Origin: Chloroflexota bacterium
Lineage (GTDB): Bacteria; Chloroflexota; Anaerolineae; Anaerolineales; UBA11858
Direction: 5' to 3'
Length of the DNA stretch: 49,911 nt
NCBI GenBank assembly: GCA_018648225.1
Contig: JABGRQ010000064.1
Location: 1-49,911, forward strand
Shown in pieces: positions 32,353-40,774 of the stretch (the stretch's first letter is position 1; every line of letters begins with the position of its first letter). The translations under genes were made by a program, and so were the position numbers. The notes under the pieces are model-generated. The model worked only from the letters and a program-made list of their open reading frames with translations. It did not search any database and was not told the DNA's origin.

Positions 32353-34929
32353 ATGGTTTTAACGACTAATACACACCAAATTGAAAAAGTGCAATTGCCT
32401 GATGATATGCGCCAAATAAAACTGTCGGAAAATTCATATCAGGTTTTCAAGCGCCGTTATATGCGCCGGGATCAATATGGACAGCCGGTTGAAACTGTGG
32501 AAGAGACCTTCTGGCGCGTGGCCTGGAATATTGCCGCGGTGGAAGAAGCATGGGGCGGGACTCCCTCGGAGTTGGCGCACCAATATTATGATCTGCTTGC
32601 CGAAAAGCGTTTTCTCCCAAATTCACCCACCTTCACAGGGGCAGGCACTCCCCTGGGACAGTTGGCCGCTTGCTTTGTGCTGCCACTCAGTGATGATATG
32701 GGGCGCTGGAACGATGGCATCTTCCAGACACTGCGCAACGCAGCGCTGATCCAGCAAACGGGTGGCGGCAATGGATTTTCATTTTCGCGCCTGCGTCCAA
32801 AAGGAGCGTTAATTAAAACATCCTCCGGTGAGGCCACCGGGCCGGTTGGTTTTTTGCGAGTGTACGATAAAGCATTTGGGGAAATTGCTCAGGGTGGCAC
32901 GCGCCGCGGGGCCAATATGGCCGTGTTACGCGTCGATCATCCCGATATTGAAGAATTTATCATCTGCAAGACCGATGAAAATGCAATTACCAATTTCAAT
33001 ATCTCAGTGGGCATTACCGATGCTTTTATGAAAGCAGTTGAACATGATGCCTTATGGTCGCTACGCTTTCCCGATGTTGACCATCCTTCCTATCGCGGTT
33101 TTAGCGGCACGCTCGATCAGGCTGAGGCAGCCGGCATTCCTGTGATTACCCATAAGCGTGTACGGGCGCGCCAACTTTTCGACAAGATCGTTGCCCACGC
33201 GCATCATAACGGTGAGCCGGGCGTGCTTTTTTTGGATGCCGCAAATCGTAGCAACCCGGTACCGCATCTCTATATGCTTGAAGCGACAAATCCGTGTGGT
33301 GAGCAATTTCTGGGGCCTTATGAGAATTGCTGTCTTGGTTCAATCAATTTGGCCCAGCACTTTGGCCCGGACGGCAATGTGGATTGGAAAAAACTGCAAA
33401 ACTCCGTAGAACTCGCTACGCGCTTTTTGGATAATGTCGTCGACGCGAATGCCTATGTCCCCGCAGTGCCAGAATTGCGTAAAGCCGCGCTCAACGCCCG
33501 ACGGATTGGTTTGGGCATCATGGGTTTGGGCGATATGATGTACCATGCCGGTATTCGCTACGGCTCTGCAATTGGGCAAGAATTTGCCGCTCAGGTGATG
33601 GAATTTGTGCGCTTTCATGTTATGAAGACCAGCATCGAGCTTGCCCGGGACCGCGGCCCATTCCCTGGAATATCGGGCAGTATCTATGACCCGCAGAACC
33701 TCACCTGGGAATCGCCCAGTCCGCTAAGCCCTTATCATCAGGATTGGGAGCGCCCAACGCTGGATTGGGATGAGATTCTGGATGGCATTCGTCAATATGG
33801 CATTCGCAATGCCGCCCAAACGACCATTGCTCCCACAGGCACAATTGCAACCGTGGCAGATTGTGAGGGTTATGGCTGCGAACCTGTGTTTGCCCTGGCC
33901 TATACCCGTCATGTGGATGACAACGGCAAGGATATGAAACTCACTTATACCAGCCCCTTATTTGAGAAAGCGCTCTTTGAAGCGGGTATCGAAGAAGATA
34001 CTCATCAGGAGATCGTCGCCGGGGTGGTGGAGAGTGGGAGTTGCCAGAATGTTGAGATGCTTCCCGAGCACTTGCGTGAAACATTTGTCGTCTCACAAGA
34101 TATTAGCGCGGATGAACATGTGCGTATGCAGGCTGCTTTGCAGGCATTTGTCGACAACAGCCTTTCCAAGACGATTAATTTTCCCCCAGACGCGCTCGAA
34201 GAAGATGTTGCCACAGCCTATAAATTGGCCTGGGAATTGGGTTGTAAAGGGACTACGGTTTATATAACCGGTTCGCGCCAGAAAGTAGTTCTGGAGACAC
34301 AATCAACTGTAAACGAGAAGGGAAATGGCCGGATGGTTGCGCCTGCCGCCGAGAAAGAGCCATTGGTCCTGTGGCATGAGACCAAGAAACCGCGCCCGCG
34401 TCGTCTCAAGGGGTATACCTACAATGTTAACACACCGTTGGGGAAAGCCTTTGTGACCGTCAATGAAAACGGGGGCGACCAACCTTTTGAAGTTTTCATC
34501 AACACCGCTAAAGCAGGCTCGGACACAGCCGCGGTTTCTGAAGCTATTGGGCGCTTGCTTTCGTATTTATTACGCATCGCCTCACCGATTGAACCCCGTG
34601 AACGTCTTAACGAGATCGTTCATCAACTTTCTGGAATTGGCGGTGGCCGATCCCTGGGTTTTGGTGTGAACCGGGTACGCTCTTTGCCCGATGGTGTATC
34701 GCAGGCTCTGCGCGAATATCTCGAAAACTCGCTCGATGAATATGCCTGGAAAGAAGCGGAGCACGGTAATGGGCATCATGCGAATGAGAAACAACCCACA
34801 CCAGCCGTGGATGAAACCCGTCCGCCGAACTTTAAAATTGGTGATCTCTGCCCTGATTGCGGGCAAGCCGCGGTGGTAAATGAGGAGGGCTGCCGCAAAT
34901 GTTATGCCTGCGGCTATAGCGAATGTTGA
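32353..34929 (+). CDS. nrdJ: Adenosylcobalamin-dependent (class II) ribonucleoside-diphosphate reductase
   Basis: An 858-residue single-subunit reductase that makes deoxyribonucleotides using a radical from adenosylcobalamin. The active-site loop NPCGEQ (N313, C315, E317) carries the thiyl radical Cys; C107 (LAACFVLP) is a likely redox partner. Other motifs include [39 protein letters not shown] and [11 protein letters not shown]. The tail has a zinc-ribbon-like CPDCG with [12 protein letters not shown], whose cysteines probably re-reduce the active site. Start: ATG 32353 with GAGGAG 7 nt upstream, not the TTG at 32332. No riboswitch for B12 is visible; the NrdR boxes upstream give control by nucleotides. 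Confidence 0.95.
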   Translation: MVLTTNTHQIEKVQLPDDMRQIKLSENSYQVFKRRYMRRDQYGQPVETVEETFWRVAWNIAAVEEAWGGTPSELAHQYYDLLAEKRFLPNSPTFTGAGTPLGQLAACFVLPLSDDMGRWNDGIFQTLRNAALIQQTGGGNGFSFSRLRPKGALIKTSSGEATGPVGFLRVYDKAFGEIAQGGTRRGANMAVLRVDHPDIEEFIICKTDENAITNFNISVGITDAFMKAVEHDALWSLRFPDVDHPSYRGFSGTLDQAEAAGIPVITHKRVRARQLFDKIVAHAHHNGEPGVLFLDAANRSNPVPHLYMLEATNPCGEQFLGPYENCCLGSINLAQHFGPDGNVDWKKLQNSVELATRFLDNVVDANAYVPAVPELRKAALNARRIGLGIMGLGDMMYHAGIRYGSAIGQEFAAQVMEFVRFHVMKTSIELARDRGPFPGISGSIYDPQNLTWESPSPLSPYHQDWERPTLDWDEILDGIRQYGIRNAAQTTIAPTGTIATVADCEGYGCEPVFALAYTRHVDDNGKDMKLTYTSPLFEKALFEAGIEEDTHQEIVAGVVESGSCQNVEMLPEHLRETFVVSQDISADEHVRMQAALQAFVDNSLSKTINFPPDALEEDVATAYKLAWELGCKGTTVYITGSRQKVVLETQSTVNEKGNGRMVAPAAEKEPLVLWHETKKPRPRRLKGYTYNVNTPLGKAFVTVNENGGDQPFEVFINTAKAGSDTAAVSEAIGRLLSYLLRIASPIEPRERLNEIVHQLSGIGGGRSLGFGVNRVRSLPDGVSQALREYLENSLDEYAWKEAEHGNGHHANEKQPTPAVDETRPPNFKIGDLCPDCGQAAVVNEEGCRKCYACGYSEC

Positions 34930-34968
34930 AACCCAAAAACGCCGGAGTGTGTCCGGCGTTTTTGGGTT
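34930..34968 (+). terminator. Terminator after nrdJ
   Basis: A perfect 17-bp stem (34930-34946 with 34952-34968) and 5-nt loop starts directly after the nrdJ stop. The T-run is within the stem (GGCGTTTTTGGGTT). Confidence 0.85.
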
Positions 34969-34978
34969 AAAGTTCATG

Positions 34979-35028
34979 CAAATCATGCGACACTTTGCAA
35001 GCCCAAGTGCAAAGTGTCGCATGATTTG
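34979..35028. repeat. Perfect 21-bp hairpin upstream of the histidine kinase
   Basis: Positions 34979-34999 (beginning CAAATCATGCGACAC) are the exact reverse complement of 35008-35028, with an 8-nt loop AGCCCAAG. It follows the nrdJ terminator by 10 bp and precedes the histidine kinase ATG by 74 bp. It may be a REP-like palindrome, a small RNA or a regulatory stem. Confidence 0.7.
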
Positions 35029-35102
35029 GTATGATATTGTAACAAAGTAACCGGGAAAGTATTTTCGTCAGTTAAGGCGATTACGATTTACTGGAGTGCA
35101 GG

Positions 35103-36914
35103 ATGGGAAACGCAATGTGGGTTTCAAGGCTTCTATATTTTGTGGGGATTACTATATCTCTTCTGGTCTTGTGGTTGACTTGGAAATACCGTGGCACAAG
35201 GGGTAGGTTGGCGTGGTGGGGGTTGGTCTTGGTAGATAATTTATTTGTAATTGCTTATATGCTGGAAATAATCAGTCCGGATATGAGCAAAAAACTATTC
35301 TGGGGTAATTTGCGTTTTATTGTGACTGCTTTTGGCCCGTTGGCATGGCTATATTCCAGTTTTTTGTTTTCACAGCGCCAGACACGATATCCTAGAGTCT
35401 TGTGGCCGATTTTATTACTTTGGCCAACCATTTTTATCCTGTTGGTTTATACCGATCCTTTTCACCGTCTCATCTACCCCCCAGGTTCGCTAAAATTCAT
35501 TTCATCCAATTTGCTATTGGACTACTCTTTGCCGCTAATTACCCAATTGTTGATTGCATATAGTTTTATTATTGCTGCAATTGCAATCTTCATTTTCGTT
35601 GCGCGTTTTTTTTCAGTGCGCAAGATATTTCGCTGGCAAATTGCAACCCTTCTGTTTGGTATTTTATTTCCCTATGTTGGGATACTCCTTTCATTGTTAC
35701 CCAATATGATACCAAATGATTTAGATCTGACTTTTTATACCATTGTTATTGGCAACCTAATCCTTGCCTGGGGCTTATATCGTTATCAGTTATTTGATAT
35801 TATCCCCATCGCACGCGAAGTCCTAATTGAAAATATTCATGATGGTGTTTTGGTATTGGATGAACAGCAACGCGTAGTAGATATCAACCCCATTGCGTTA
35901 GCTTATATAAACCTGGACGACATGGATGTAATTGGAAGTGATGTGTCCATGATATTGCCAGTAGAAAAAAGAGAGCTTCAAAATCTTGATAATAATGGTT
36001 CTCTGATAGAAATTCAACTTGCCAATGGAGATGAAAAACGCGCTCTTGAGATCAAAGGCGTGCAACTTGAAGATAAATCGGGGAATATCACCGGTAGATT
36101 GCTGGTTCTTTACGATATTACCGAGAAGAAACACGCCCAACAAAAGCTTGAAGCCGCAAATAAGCAATTGATAGGTTTAAATGCCCGCTTGCAGAAAGCG
36201 AACACGGAGTTAGAGAAACTCAGTAAAATCAAAGATGAATTTATCGCCAACATTTCCCACGAACTGCGCTCACCACTGAATAATATTCGCCTCAATCATG
36301 ATCTATTATCTATGCGCCCCGAATCATCTGAAAAATATCTGGATGTACTCAAGCGTGAAACCGAGCGCCTGACAGTGTTGATTGAAGATTTGCTAATGGT
36401 CTCGCGGGTAGAACAGCAACAAGTCCAACCGAAGAAAAGCCCTTTTGACCTCAACCAATTGCTAACCGAATACTTTACAGACCGCCAGGCGCTTGCTCGT
36501 GATCGTGGATTATCCATGTCGCTGGTGTTGGATGAAACGATCCCGTTTGCGACAGCCGATCGAGCGATGGTTAGCTATATGATCAGCGCGCTGTTGACAA
36601 ATGCGATCAATTTCACCCCGGCTGGCGGAACGATTACCGTTGCCTCGCACCAACGCTCAAAAACGGAAAACACTTGCGTCGGAATCAGTATTACAGATAC
36701 AGGCATTGGTATTTTGCCCGAAGAGCAGACCAAAATCTTCATGCGGTTTGTTCGCGGTGCCGCGATTCCCTATAACATTCCTGGCACAGGGCTGGGATTG
36801 GCCGTCGTGAAAGAATTGGTTGAACTCCATCGGGGCGAAATTCAACTGACCAGTACAGGCATTCCGGGGGAAGGGAGCAAATTCCAGATTTGGTTGCCGG
36901 TATGTGACAAATGA
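35103..36914 (+). CDS. Membrane sensor histidine kinase (7TM-PAS-HisKA-HATPase)
   Basis: A 603-residue two-component sensor. Residues 1 to about 230 hold seven hydrophobic helices like the histidine-kinase N-terminal 7TM sensory domain; about 240-345 is a PAS domain (NIHDGVLVLDEQQRVVDINP); a coiled coil follows; HisKA has the phospho-accepting H386 in NISHELRSPLNN; the ATPase domain has the N box near N500 (NAINFTPAGG), DTGIGILPEEQ and GTGLGLAVVKELVELHRG. No response regulator lies next to it, so it is an orphan sensor in this window. Its ligand is unknown. A perfect hairpin lies in its upstream region. Confidence 0.9.
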   Translation: MGNAMWVSRLLYFVGITISLLVLWLTWKYRGTRGRLAWWGLVLVDNLFVIAYMLEIISPDMSKKLFWGNLRFIVTAFGPLAWLYSSFLFSQRQTRYPRVLWPILLLWPTIFILLVYTDPFHRLIYPPGSLKFISSNLLLDYSLPLITQLLIAYSFIIAAIAIFIFVARFFSVRKIFRWQIATLLFGILFPYVGILLSLLPNMIPNDLDLTFYTIVIGNLILAWGLYRYQLFDIIPIAREVLIENIHDGVLVLDEQQRVVDINPIALAYINLDDMDVIGSDVSMILPVEKRELQNLDNNGSLIEIQLANGDEKRALEIKGVQLEDKSGNITGRLLVLYDITEKKHAQQKLEAANKQLIGLNARLQKANTELEKLSKIKDEFIANISHELRSPLNNIRLNHDLLSMRPESSEKYLDVLKRETERLTVLIEDLLMVSRVEQQQVQPKKSPFDLNQLLTEYFTDRQALARDRGLSMSLVLDETIPFATADRAMVSYMISALLTNAINFTPAGGTITVASHQRSKTENTCVGISITDTGIGILPEEQTKIFMRFVRGAAIPYNIPGTGLGLAVVKELVELHRGEIQLTSTGIPGEGSKFQIWLPVCDK

Positions 36915-37070
36915 ACCGCGCTCCTCATGCGTAACAAGCTCGCTCACAGCATCACGAAAACCCCCTTCTCGTAACACTTTTAAAAAATACGCTGGTTCAA
37001 ATTGTGGTTCTCCGGTACACTATAAATATCAGTTGGCTCAATAATCGAATAAGGTGTTTGGGGAAGCACG

Positions 37071-37076
37071 TATAAT
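37071..37076 (+). promoter_or_regulatory. Possible -10 box before the helix-hairpin-helix gene
   Basis: A TATAAT consensus hexamer sits about 50 bp upstream of the start codon, but no good -35 is found at the usual distance. Confidence 0.35.
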
Positions 37077-37126
37077 TCAACCCGCGAGCCGGTCAGAATT
37101 TTTATTATACCGATGGAGGTGTTCTT

Positions 37127-37579
37127 ATGTTTGCTAATCTATTTTTGAGTGGAGCATTGCTTCAACGCGCGGGCCTGCCGCTATGGGTGTGGTTGTTGAT
37201 TTTCGTGATCGTTGTGTTGATTGTGATATTCGCAGCCATGATGAATGCCCGACGAAGCGGTGCGGATGTGGAAGTTCACGCTCACGCTGACCACGCCGAG
37301 GCTGCTCCTGCACCCGAAGCGCCAGCTACTCCCGATGATCTTACCAAGGTCGAAGGCATTGGCCCCAAGATTTCCAGTGTCTTCCAGGCTGCGGGAATCA
37401 CAACTTTTGCCAAGATGGCCGCAACCGAAGCCAGCGCCTTGCAGAAAATCCTTGACGAGGCCAATATTCGCCTGGGGAATCCTGAAACCTGGCCTGAACA
37501 AGCTGCTTTGGCCGCCAAAGGCGATTGGACTGCGCTTGAAAAATTGCAAGATGATCTTCAGGGTGGGCGTCGCGCCTGA
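37127..37579 (+). CDS. Membrane-anchored helix-hairpin-helix protein
   Basis: A 150-residue protein with one N-terminal transmembrane helix (about residues 17-37, LWVWLLIFVIVVLIVIF), a short Ala/Glu/Pro-rich linker, then a helix-hairpin-helix domain with DDLTKVEGIGPKISSVFQAAGITTFAKMA followed by LGNPETWPEQAALAAKGDW. This domain resembles the DUF4332/flap-endonuclease-like HhH found beside ribosomal L17 or in SH3-like proteins; it has no nuclease residues that can be seen. GGAGG lies upstream of the ATG. It may bind DNA or protein at the membrane, but the role is unknown. Confidence 0.75.
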   Translation: MFANLFLSGALLQRAGLPLWVWLLIFVIVVLIVIFAAMMNARRSGADVEVHAHADHAEAAPAPEAPATPDDLTKVEGIGPKISSVFQAAGITTFAKMAATEASALQKILDEANIRLGNPETWPEQAALAAKGDWTALEKLQDDLQGGRRA

Positions 37580-37599
37580 TCAGGAATATCTAGAAAATT

Positions 37600-37639
37600 G
37601 AGTGTGCGAGGCGCTGTTAGCCTGGCACACTCTTTTTTT
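37600..37639 (+). terminator. Terminator after the helix-hairpin-helix gene
   Basis: GAGTGTGC (37600-37607) pairs with GCACACTC (37625-37632), GGC/GCC extends the stem after a mismatch, and seven T follow. Confidence 0.88.
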
Positions 37640-37661
37640 CAGTCTGTGAATCGAAAATCCT

Positions 37662-38423
37662 ATGCCGAATTCTGTAATTGAGTTAATCCACCAGCATGGC
37701 TCGGTGCGTCATTACAAGCCCGATCCAGTGTCTACTGACCTGATCGAAACCATCGTTGCCGCGGGGCAGCGCGCTTCAACCTCATCGAATTTGCAGGTGT
37801 ATAGCGTGGTTGTGACCACCACTGCCGAGAAACGCACCCAACTCATGGCCTTGAGCGGCAATCAGGCACATATTGGACAGGCGCCGGTATTCCTGACCTG
37901 GTGCGCCGATCTCAGCCGTTTGGAGCGGGTCTGTGAGATGCAAGGCTCTCCTCATGAGAGCGGCCATATTGAAAGTTTTCTGCTTGCCGCGGTGGATGTC
38001 AGTTTGGTGATGCAAAACGCCGCCCTGGCCGCCGAATCGCTGGGGCTGGGTATCTGCTATATTGGCGGCATTCGTAATCAATCGCAAGCGGTGATTGAAT
38101 TGTTGAATCTGCCGCGGTTGGTATTCCCCCTTTGTGGCATGACCCTCGGATGGCCCGAACGCCCCCCGCGTATTCGTCCGCGGTTGCCGTTGGAGGCAGT
38201 ACTCCATTGGGAGCAGTATCACCCCGACGATCGTGCGCAGCTCCTGGCTTATGATCAGGCGATGCTTGAGACGGGTATCTACCGCGGGCGGCAGGTATCC
38301 GGCGGCGCGGCAACAATTCCCCAGGAATACGGCTGGCTGGAACATTCTGCCCGGCGTGCTTCGAAAATTCATCGCCCTGAACTACGCCAGATTTTGCTGG
38401 ATGCTGGTTTTGAACTGAAGTAG
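37662..38423 (+). CDS. NADPH-dependent nitroreductase/flavin reductase (NfsA-like)
   Basis: A 253-residue FMN enzyme of the nitroreductase fold. The N-terminal SVRHYKPDPVSTDLIETIVAAGQRASTSSNLQ is the FMN phosphate- and isoalloxazine-binding part; AAESLGLGICYIGGIRN is typical of the NfsA/FRP class rather than NfsB, and the C-terminal segment with basic residues fits NADPH use. Such enzymes reduce nitro groups, quinones or flavins with two electrons. There is no clear ribosome site. The deoxynucleoside kinase starts 8 bp downstream, so they may share a transcript; no functional link is obvious. Confidence 0.87.
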   Translation: MPNSVIELIHQHGSVRHYKPDPVSTDLIETIVAAGQRASTSSNLQVYSVVVTTTAEKRTQLMALSGNQAHIGQAPVFLTWCADLSRLERVCEMQGSPHESGHIESFLLAAVDVSLVMQNAALAAESLGLGICYIGGIRNQSQAVIELLNLPRLVFPLCGMTLGWPERPPRIRPRLPLEAVLHWEQYHPDDRAQLLAYDQAMLETGIYRGRQVSGGAATIPQEYGWLEHSARRASKIHRPELRQILLDAGFELK

Positions 38424-38431
38424 GAGACGAT

Positions 38432-39073
38432 ATGGCAAAACATCTTGTTCTGGTCGCTGGAAATATTGGCGCTGGAAAAACATCACTCACCGAACGGCTG
38501 GGGCAACGTCTGGGCTGGCGCACGGCTTTCGAATCGGTTTCGGACAACCCCTATCTTTCTGATTTTTACGCCGATATGCGCCAGTGGTCGTTCCATTTGC
38601 AGGTTTTCTTTCTTGGGCATCGCGCCGAGCAGCATCTCGAATTGGCGCACGATCCCCAATCTACAATTGCCGATCGCAGCATTTATGAAGATGCCTACAT
38701 TTTCGCTCGCGCCCTGCACCATCTTGAGAACCTCAGCGAACGAGATTACAAGGCCTACCGCCGCTTGTTTGAATTGGTCACGGCGAGCTTGCCCTCGCCC
38801 GACCTGCTAATTTATCTCAAAGCCCCGGTGCCGGTGTTGATTGAGCGCATTCGGCAGCGCGGCCGCGCGATGGAGACTGGCATTACCGCCGATTATCTCT
38901 CGTTGCTGGAATCTTTTTATGTGGATTGGTTGGACAGCTTTGATATTTGCCCGGTACTGACGATCCAATCGGATGATCTGGATTTTGTAAATAAAAAAAA
39001 TCATCTTGATATTGTCGAGCAGCGCATTCTGGATAAATTATCTGGCAAAGAGGAGCTGATTTTTTCCTCATAA
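38432..39073 (+). CDS. Deoxynucleoside kinase
   Basis: A 213-residue kinase of the dGK/dAK/dCK group that phosphorylates deoxynucleosides at the 5' position for dNTP salvage. The P-loop is GNIGAGKTS near residue 10; FESVSDNPYL and QVFFLGHRAEQHLE contact the nucleoside; ADRSIYEDAYIFA has the DRS motif; the lid is RIRQRGRAME. GGAG lies 6 nt upstream of the ATG. The specificity, purine or pyrimidine, cannot be told. It complements the class II reductase encoded 3.5 kb upstream as a second route to dNTPs. Confidence 0.9.
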   Translation: MAKHLVLVAGNIGAGKTSLTERLGQRLGWRTAFESVSDNPYLSDFYADMRQWSFHLQVFFLGHRAEQHLELAHDPQSTIADRSIYEDAYIFARALHHLENLSERDYKAYRRLFELVTASLPSPDLLIYLKAPVPVLIERIRQRGRAMETGITADYLSLLESFYVDWLDSFDICPVLTIQSDDLDFVNKKNHLDIVEQRILDKLSGKEELIFSS

Positions 39074-39180
39074 ATTCGCAGCCGCAGGCGGAGGATGCCG
39101 AGGCGATATCAGGTGATGGGGTATACGATATTATTTTCAATGGGACTGTCGCCTGCGCGTATTGGTGATAAAATCGCCCC

Positions 39181-39810
39181 ATGATTTTCCCCCCTGGAAT
39201 TCCACCTTCCAAGCGCATATTCGATCTGCTGCTAACCATTCCCGGTCTCATTGTACTCTCGCCGCTGCTATTGTTGGTGGCCTTGTTGGTACGTATTTAT
39301 CATGGCCGCCCGGTTCTATTTTCCCAAACCCGGCCTGGATATCGCGGTGAATTATTCAAGCTCTATAAATTCCGCACAATGACGAATGAACGCGACGCCG
39401 CGGGGAAACTGCTCCCCGATGAGCAGCGCCTGACGCGTCTGGGCCGTATATTACGGGCAACCAGTCTCGATGAACTCCCCGAATTCTTGCTCATACTCAC
39501 CGGAAAAATGAGCCTGGTCGGGCCACGTCCCTTGCTGGTGCAATACCTGGAACGTTATAGCCCCAATCAGGCGCGTCGCCACGCTGTGCTGCCGGGCATT
39601 ACTGGCTGGGCGCAGATCAATGGACGTAACGCCCTTACCTGGGCAGATAAATTCCGTTTGGATGTGTGGTACGTGGATCACTGGTCGCTATGGCTGGATA
39701 TTAAGATTCTAACCCTTACCCTTTGGAAAGTTATTCGACGTGAAGGCATCAGCCAGCCCGGCCACGCCACCGCCGAAGAATTTATGGGCAACGAAACCGA
39801 CGACCGATGA
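39181..39810 (+). CDS. Undecaprenyl-phosphate sugar phosphotransferase
   Basis: A 209-residue monotopic phosphoglycosyl transferase. It has one N-terminal membrane helix (FDLLLTIPGLIVLSPLLLLVALLV) and the catalytic domain with RPVLFSQTRPGYRGELFKLYKFRTM, TSLDELPEFLLILTGKMSLVGPRP (Asp-Glu catalytic pair) and PGITGWAQINGRN. The short form (no 5-helix N-domain) resembles PglC-type enzymes that start O-glycan or exopolysaccharide lipid-linked sugars. GGTGATAAAATC directly upstream ends 5 bp before the ATG, suggesting a leaderless transcript. No glycosyltransferase cluster follows. Confidence 0.9.
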   Translation: MIFPPGIPPSKRIFDLLLTIPGLIVLSPLLLLVALLVRIYHGRPVLFSQTRPGYRGELFKLYKFRTMTNERDAAGKLLPDEQRLTRLGRILRATSLDELPEFLLILTGKMSLVGPRPLLVQYLERYSPNQARRHAVLPGITGWAQINGRNALTWADKFRLDVWYVDHWSLWLDIKILTLTLWKVIRREGISQPGHATAEEFMGNETDDR

Positions 39811-39819
39811 CCTACGGAT

Positions 39820-39854
39820 TCTAACCGCCTACTTTTAACCCCTGACCTGGAACC
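39820..39854 (+). repeat. Degenerate heptamer array between sugar transferase and EamA genes
   Basis: Five 7-nt units, TCTAACC, GCCTACT, TTTAACC, CCTGACC and TGGAACC, fill most of the 48-bp gap. Confidence 0.5.
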
Positions 39855-39858
39855 CCAT

Positions 39859-40749
39859 ATGATTGGTGAACTTGCAGCTTTGGCCACATCGTTGGCCTTT
39901 TCTTTTGGATCAACTTTTCTCACCCTTGGCGGACGCCGCGTTGGCTCGATGATTCTCAATCGCACGCGGTTGTTGATCGCGATTATTTTTCTCAGCATCA
40001 CGCATTGGATTACGCTGGGTACTCCGTTGCCGCTTCAGGCCGGATCGCACCGCTGGCTATGGCTGGGGCTTTCCGGTGTGGTTGGCCTGGTACTGGGCGA
40101 TATTTTTCTCTTTCAGGCCTTTGTGTGGATCGGGCCGCGTCTCTCTATGCTGATGATGAGCCTTGCGCCTATCATTGCCACATTTCTGGCCTGGCTGTTC
40201 CTTGGCGAACAAATGGGCTGGGTGCAGTTTTTGGGCATTGGGTTAACTTTGGCCGGTGTGGCCTGGGTGGTGCTGGAGCGTAACGGTGCCAATAAAACCG
40301 CCAACCCCGATTATGCCCGCGGCATTCTCTATGGCCTGGGCGGTGCGGTTGGGCAGGCTGCCGGGTTGGTGTTAGCAAAACCTGGCGTGAGTGGCGAATT
40401 CTCGCCCATCTCAGCTAATCTCATTCGCATGATCAGCGCCGCAGTAGTGCTCTGGACGATCACTATCATACAGCGCCAGGCCAAAGAGACTGTACAAACC
40501 ATCTACCGCAATCGCCGCGGTTTGCTTTTCATTTTACTGGGTTCCTTTGCGGGGCCATTTCTGGGAGTTTCGTTTTCGATGTTGGCGATTCAGAATTCCG
40601 AAGTCGGCGTTGCCAGCACCCTGATGGCCCTGCCCCCGGTCTTTCTACTGCCGATCAGCTATTTCGTATTCAAAGAGCGCTATGGTTGGGGGGCCATTGT
40701 TGGTACACTTATCGCTATTTCGGGGGTGGCGGTGTTGTTTTTGGTCTGA
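39859..40749 (+). CDS. EamA/DMT-family transporter
   Basis: A 296-residue integral membrane protein with ten hydrophobic helices in two EamA halves (residues about 3-135 and 153-293). LGDIFLFQAFVWIGPRLSMLMMSLAPIIATFLAWLFLGEQM is the end of the first repeat, and STLMALPPVFLLPISYFVFKERYGWGAIVGTLIAISGVAVLF of the second. Members export metabolites or amino acids; the substrate is unknown. It starts after a heptamer array and ends 25 bp before the glycosidase gene. Confidence 0.88.
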   Translation: MIGELAALATSLAFSFGSTFLTLGGRRVGSMILNRTRLLIAIIFLSITHWITLGTPLPLQAGSHRWLWLGLSGVVGLVLGDIFLFQAFVWIGPRLSMLMMSLAPIIATFLAWLFLGEQMGWVQFLGIGLTLAGVAWVVLERNGANKTANPDYARGILYGLGGAVGQAAGLVLAKPGVSGEFSPISANLIRMISAAVVLWTITIIQRQAKETVQTIYRNRRGLLFILLGSFAGPFLGVSFSMLAIQNSEVGVASTLMALPPVFLLPISYFVFKERYGWGAIVGTLIAISGVAVLFLV

Positions 40750-40774
40750 ACGAACTGCTGAACAGGAGGCTGTT

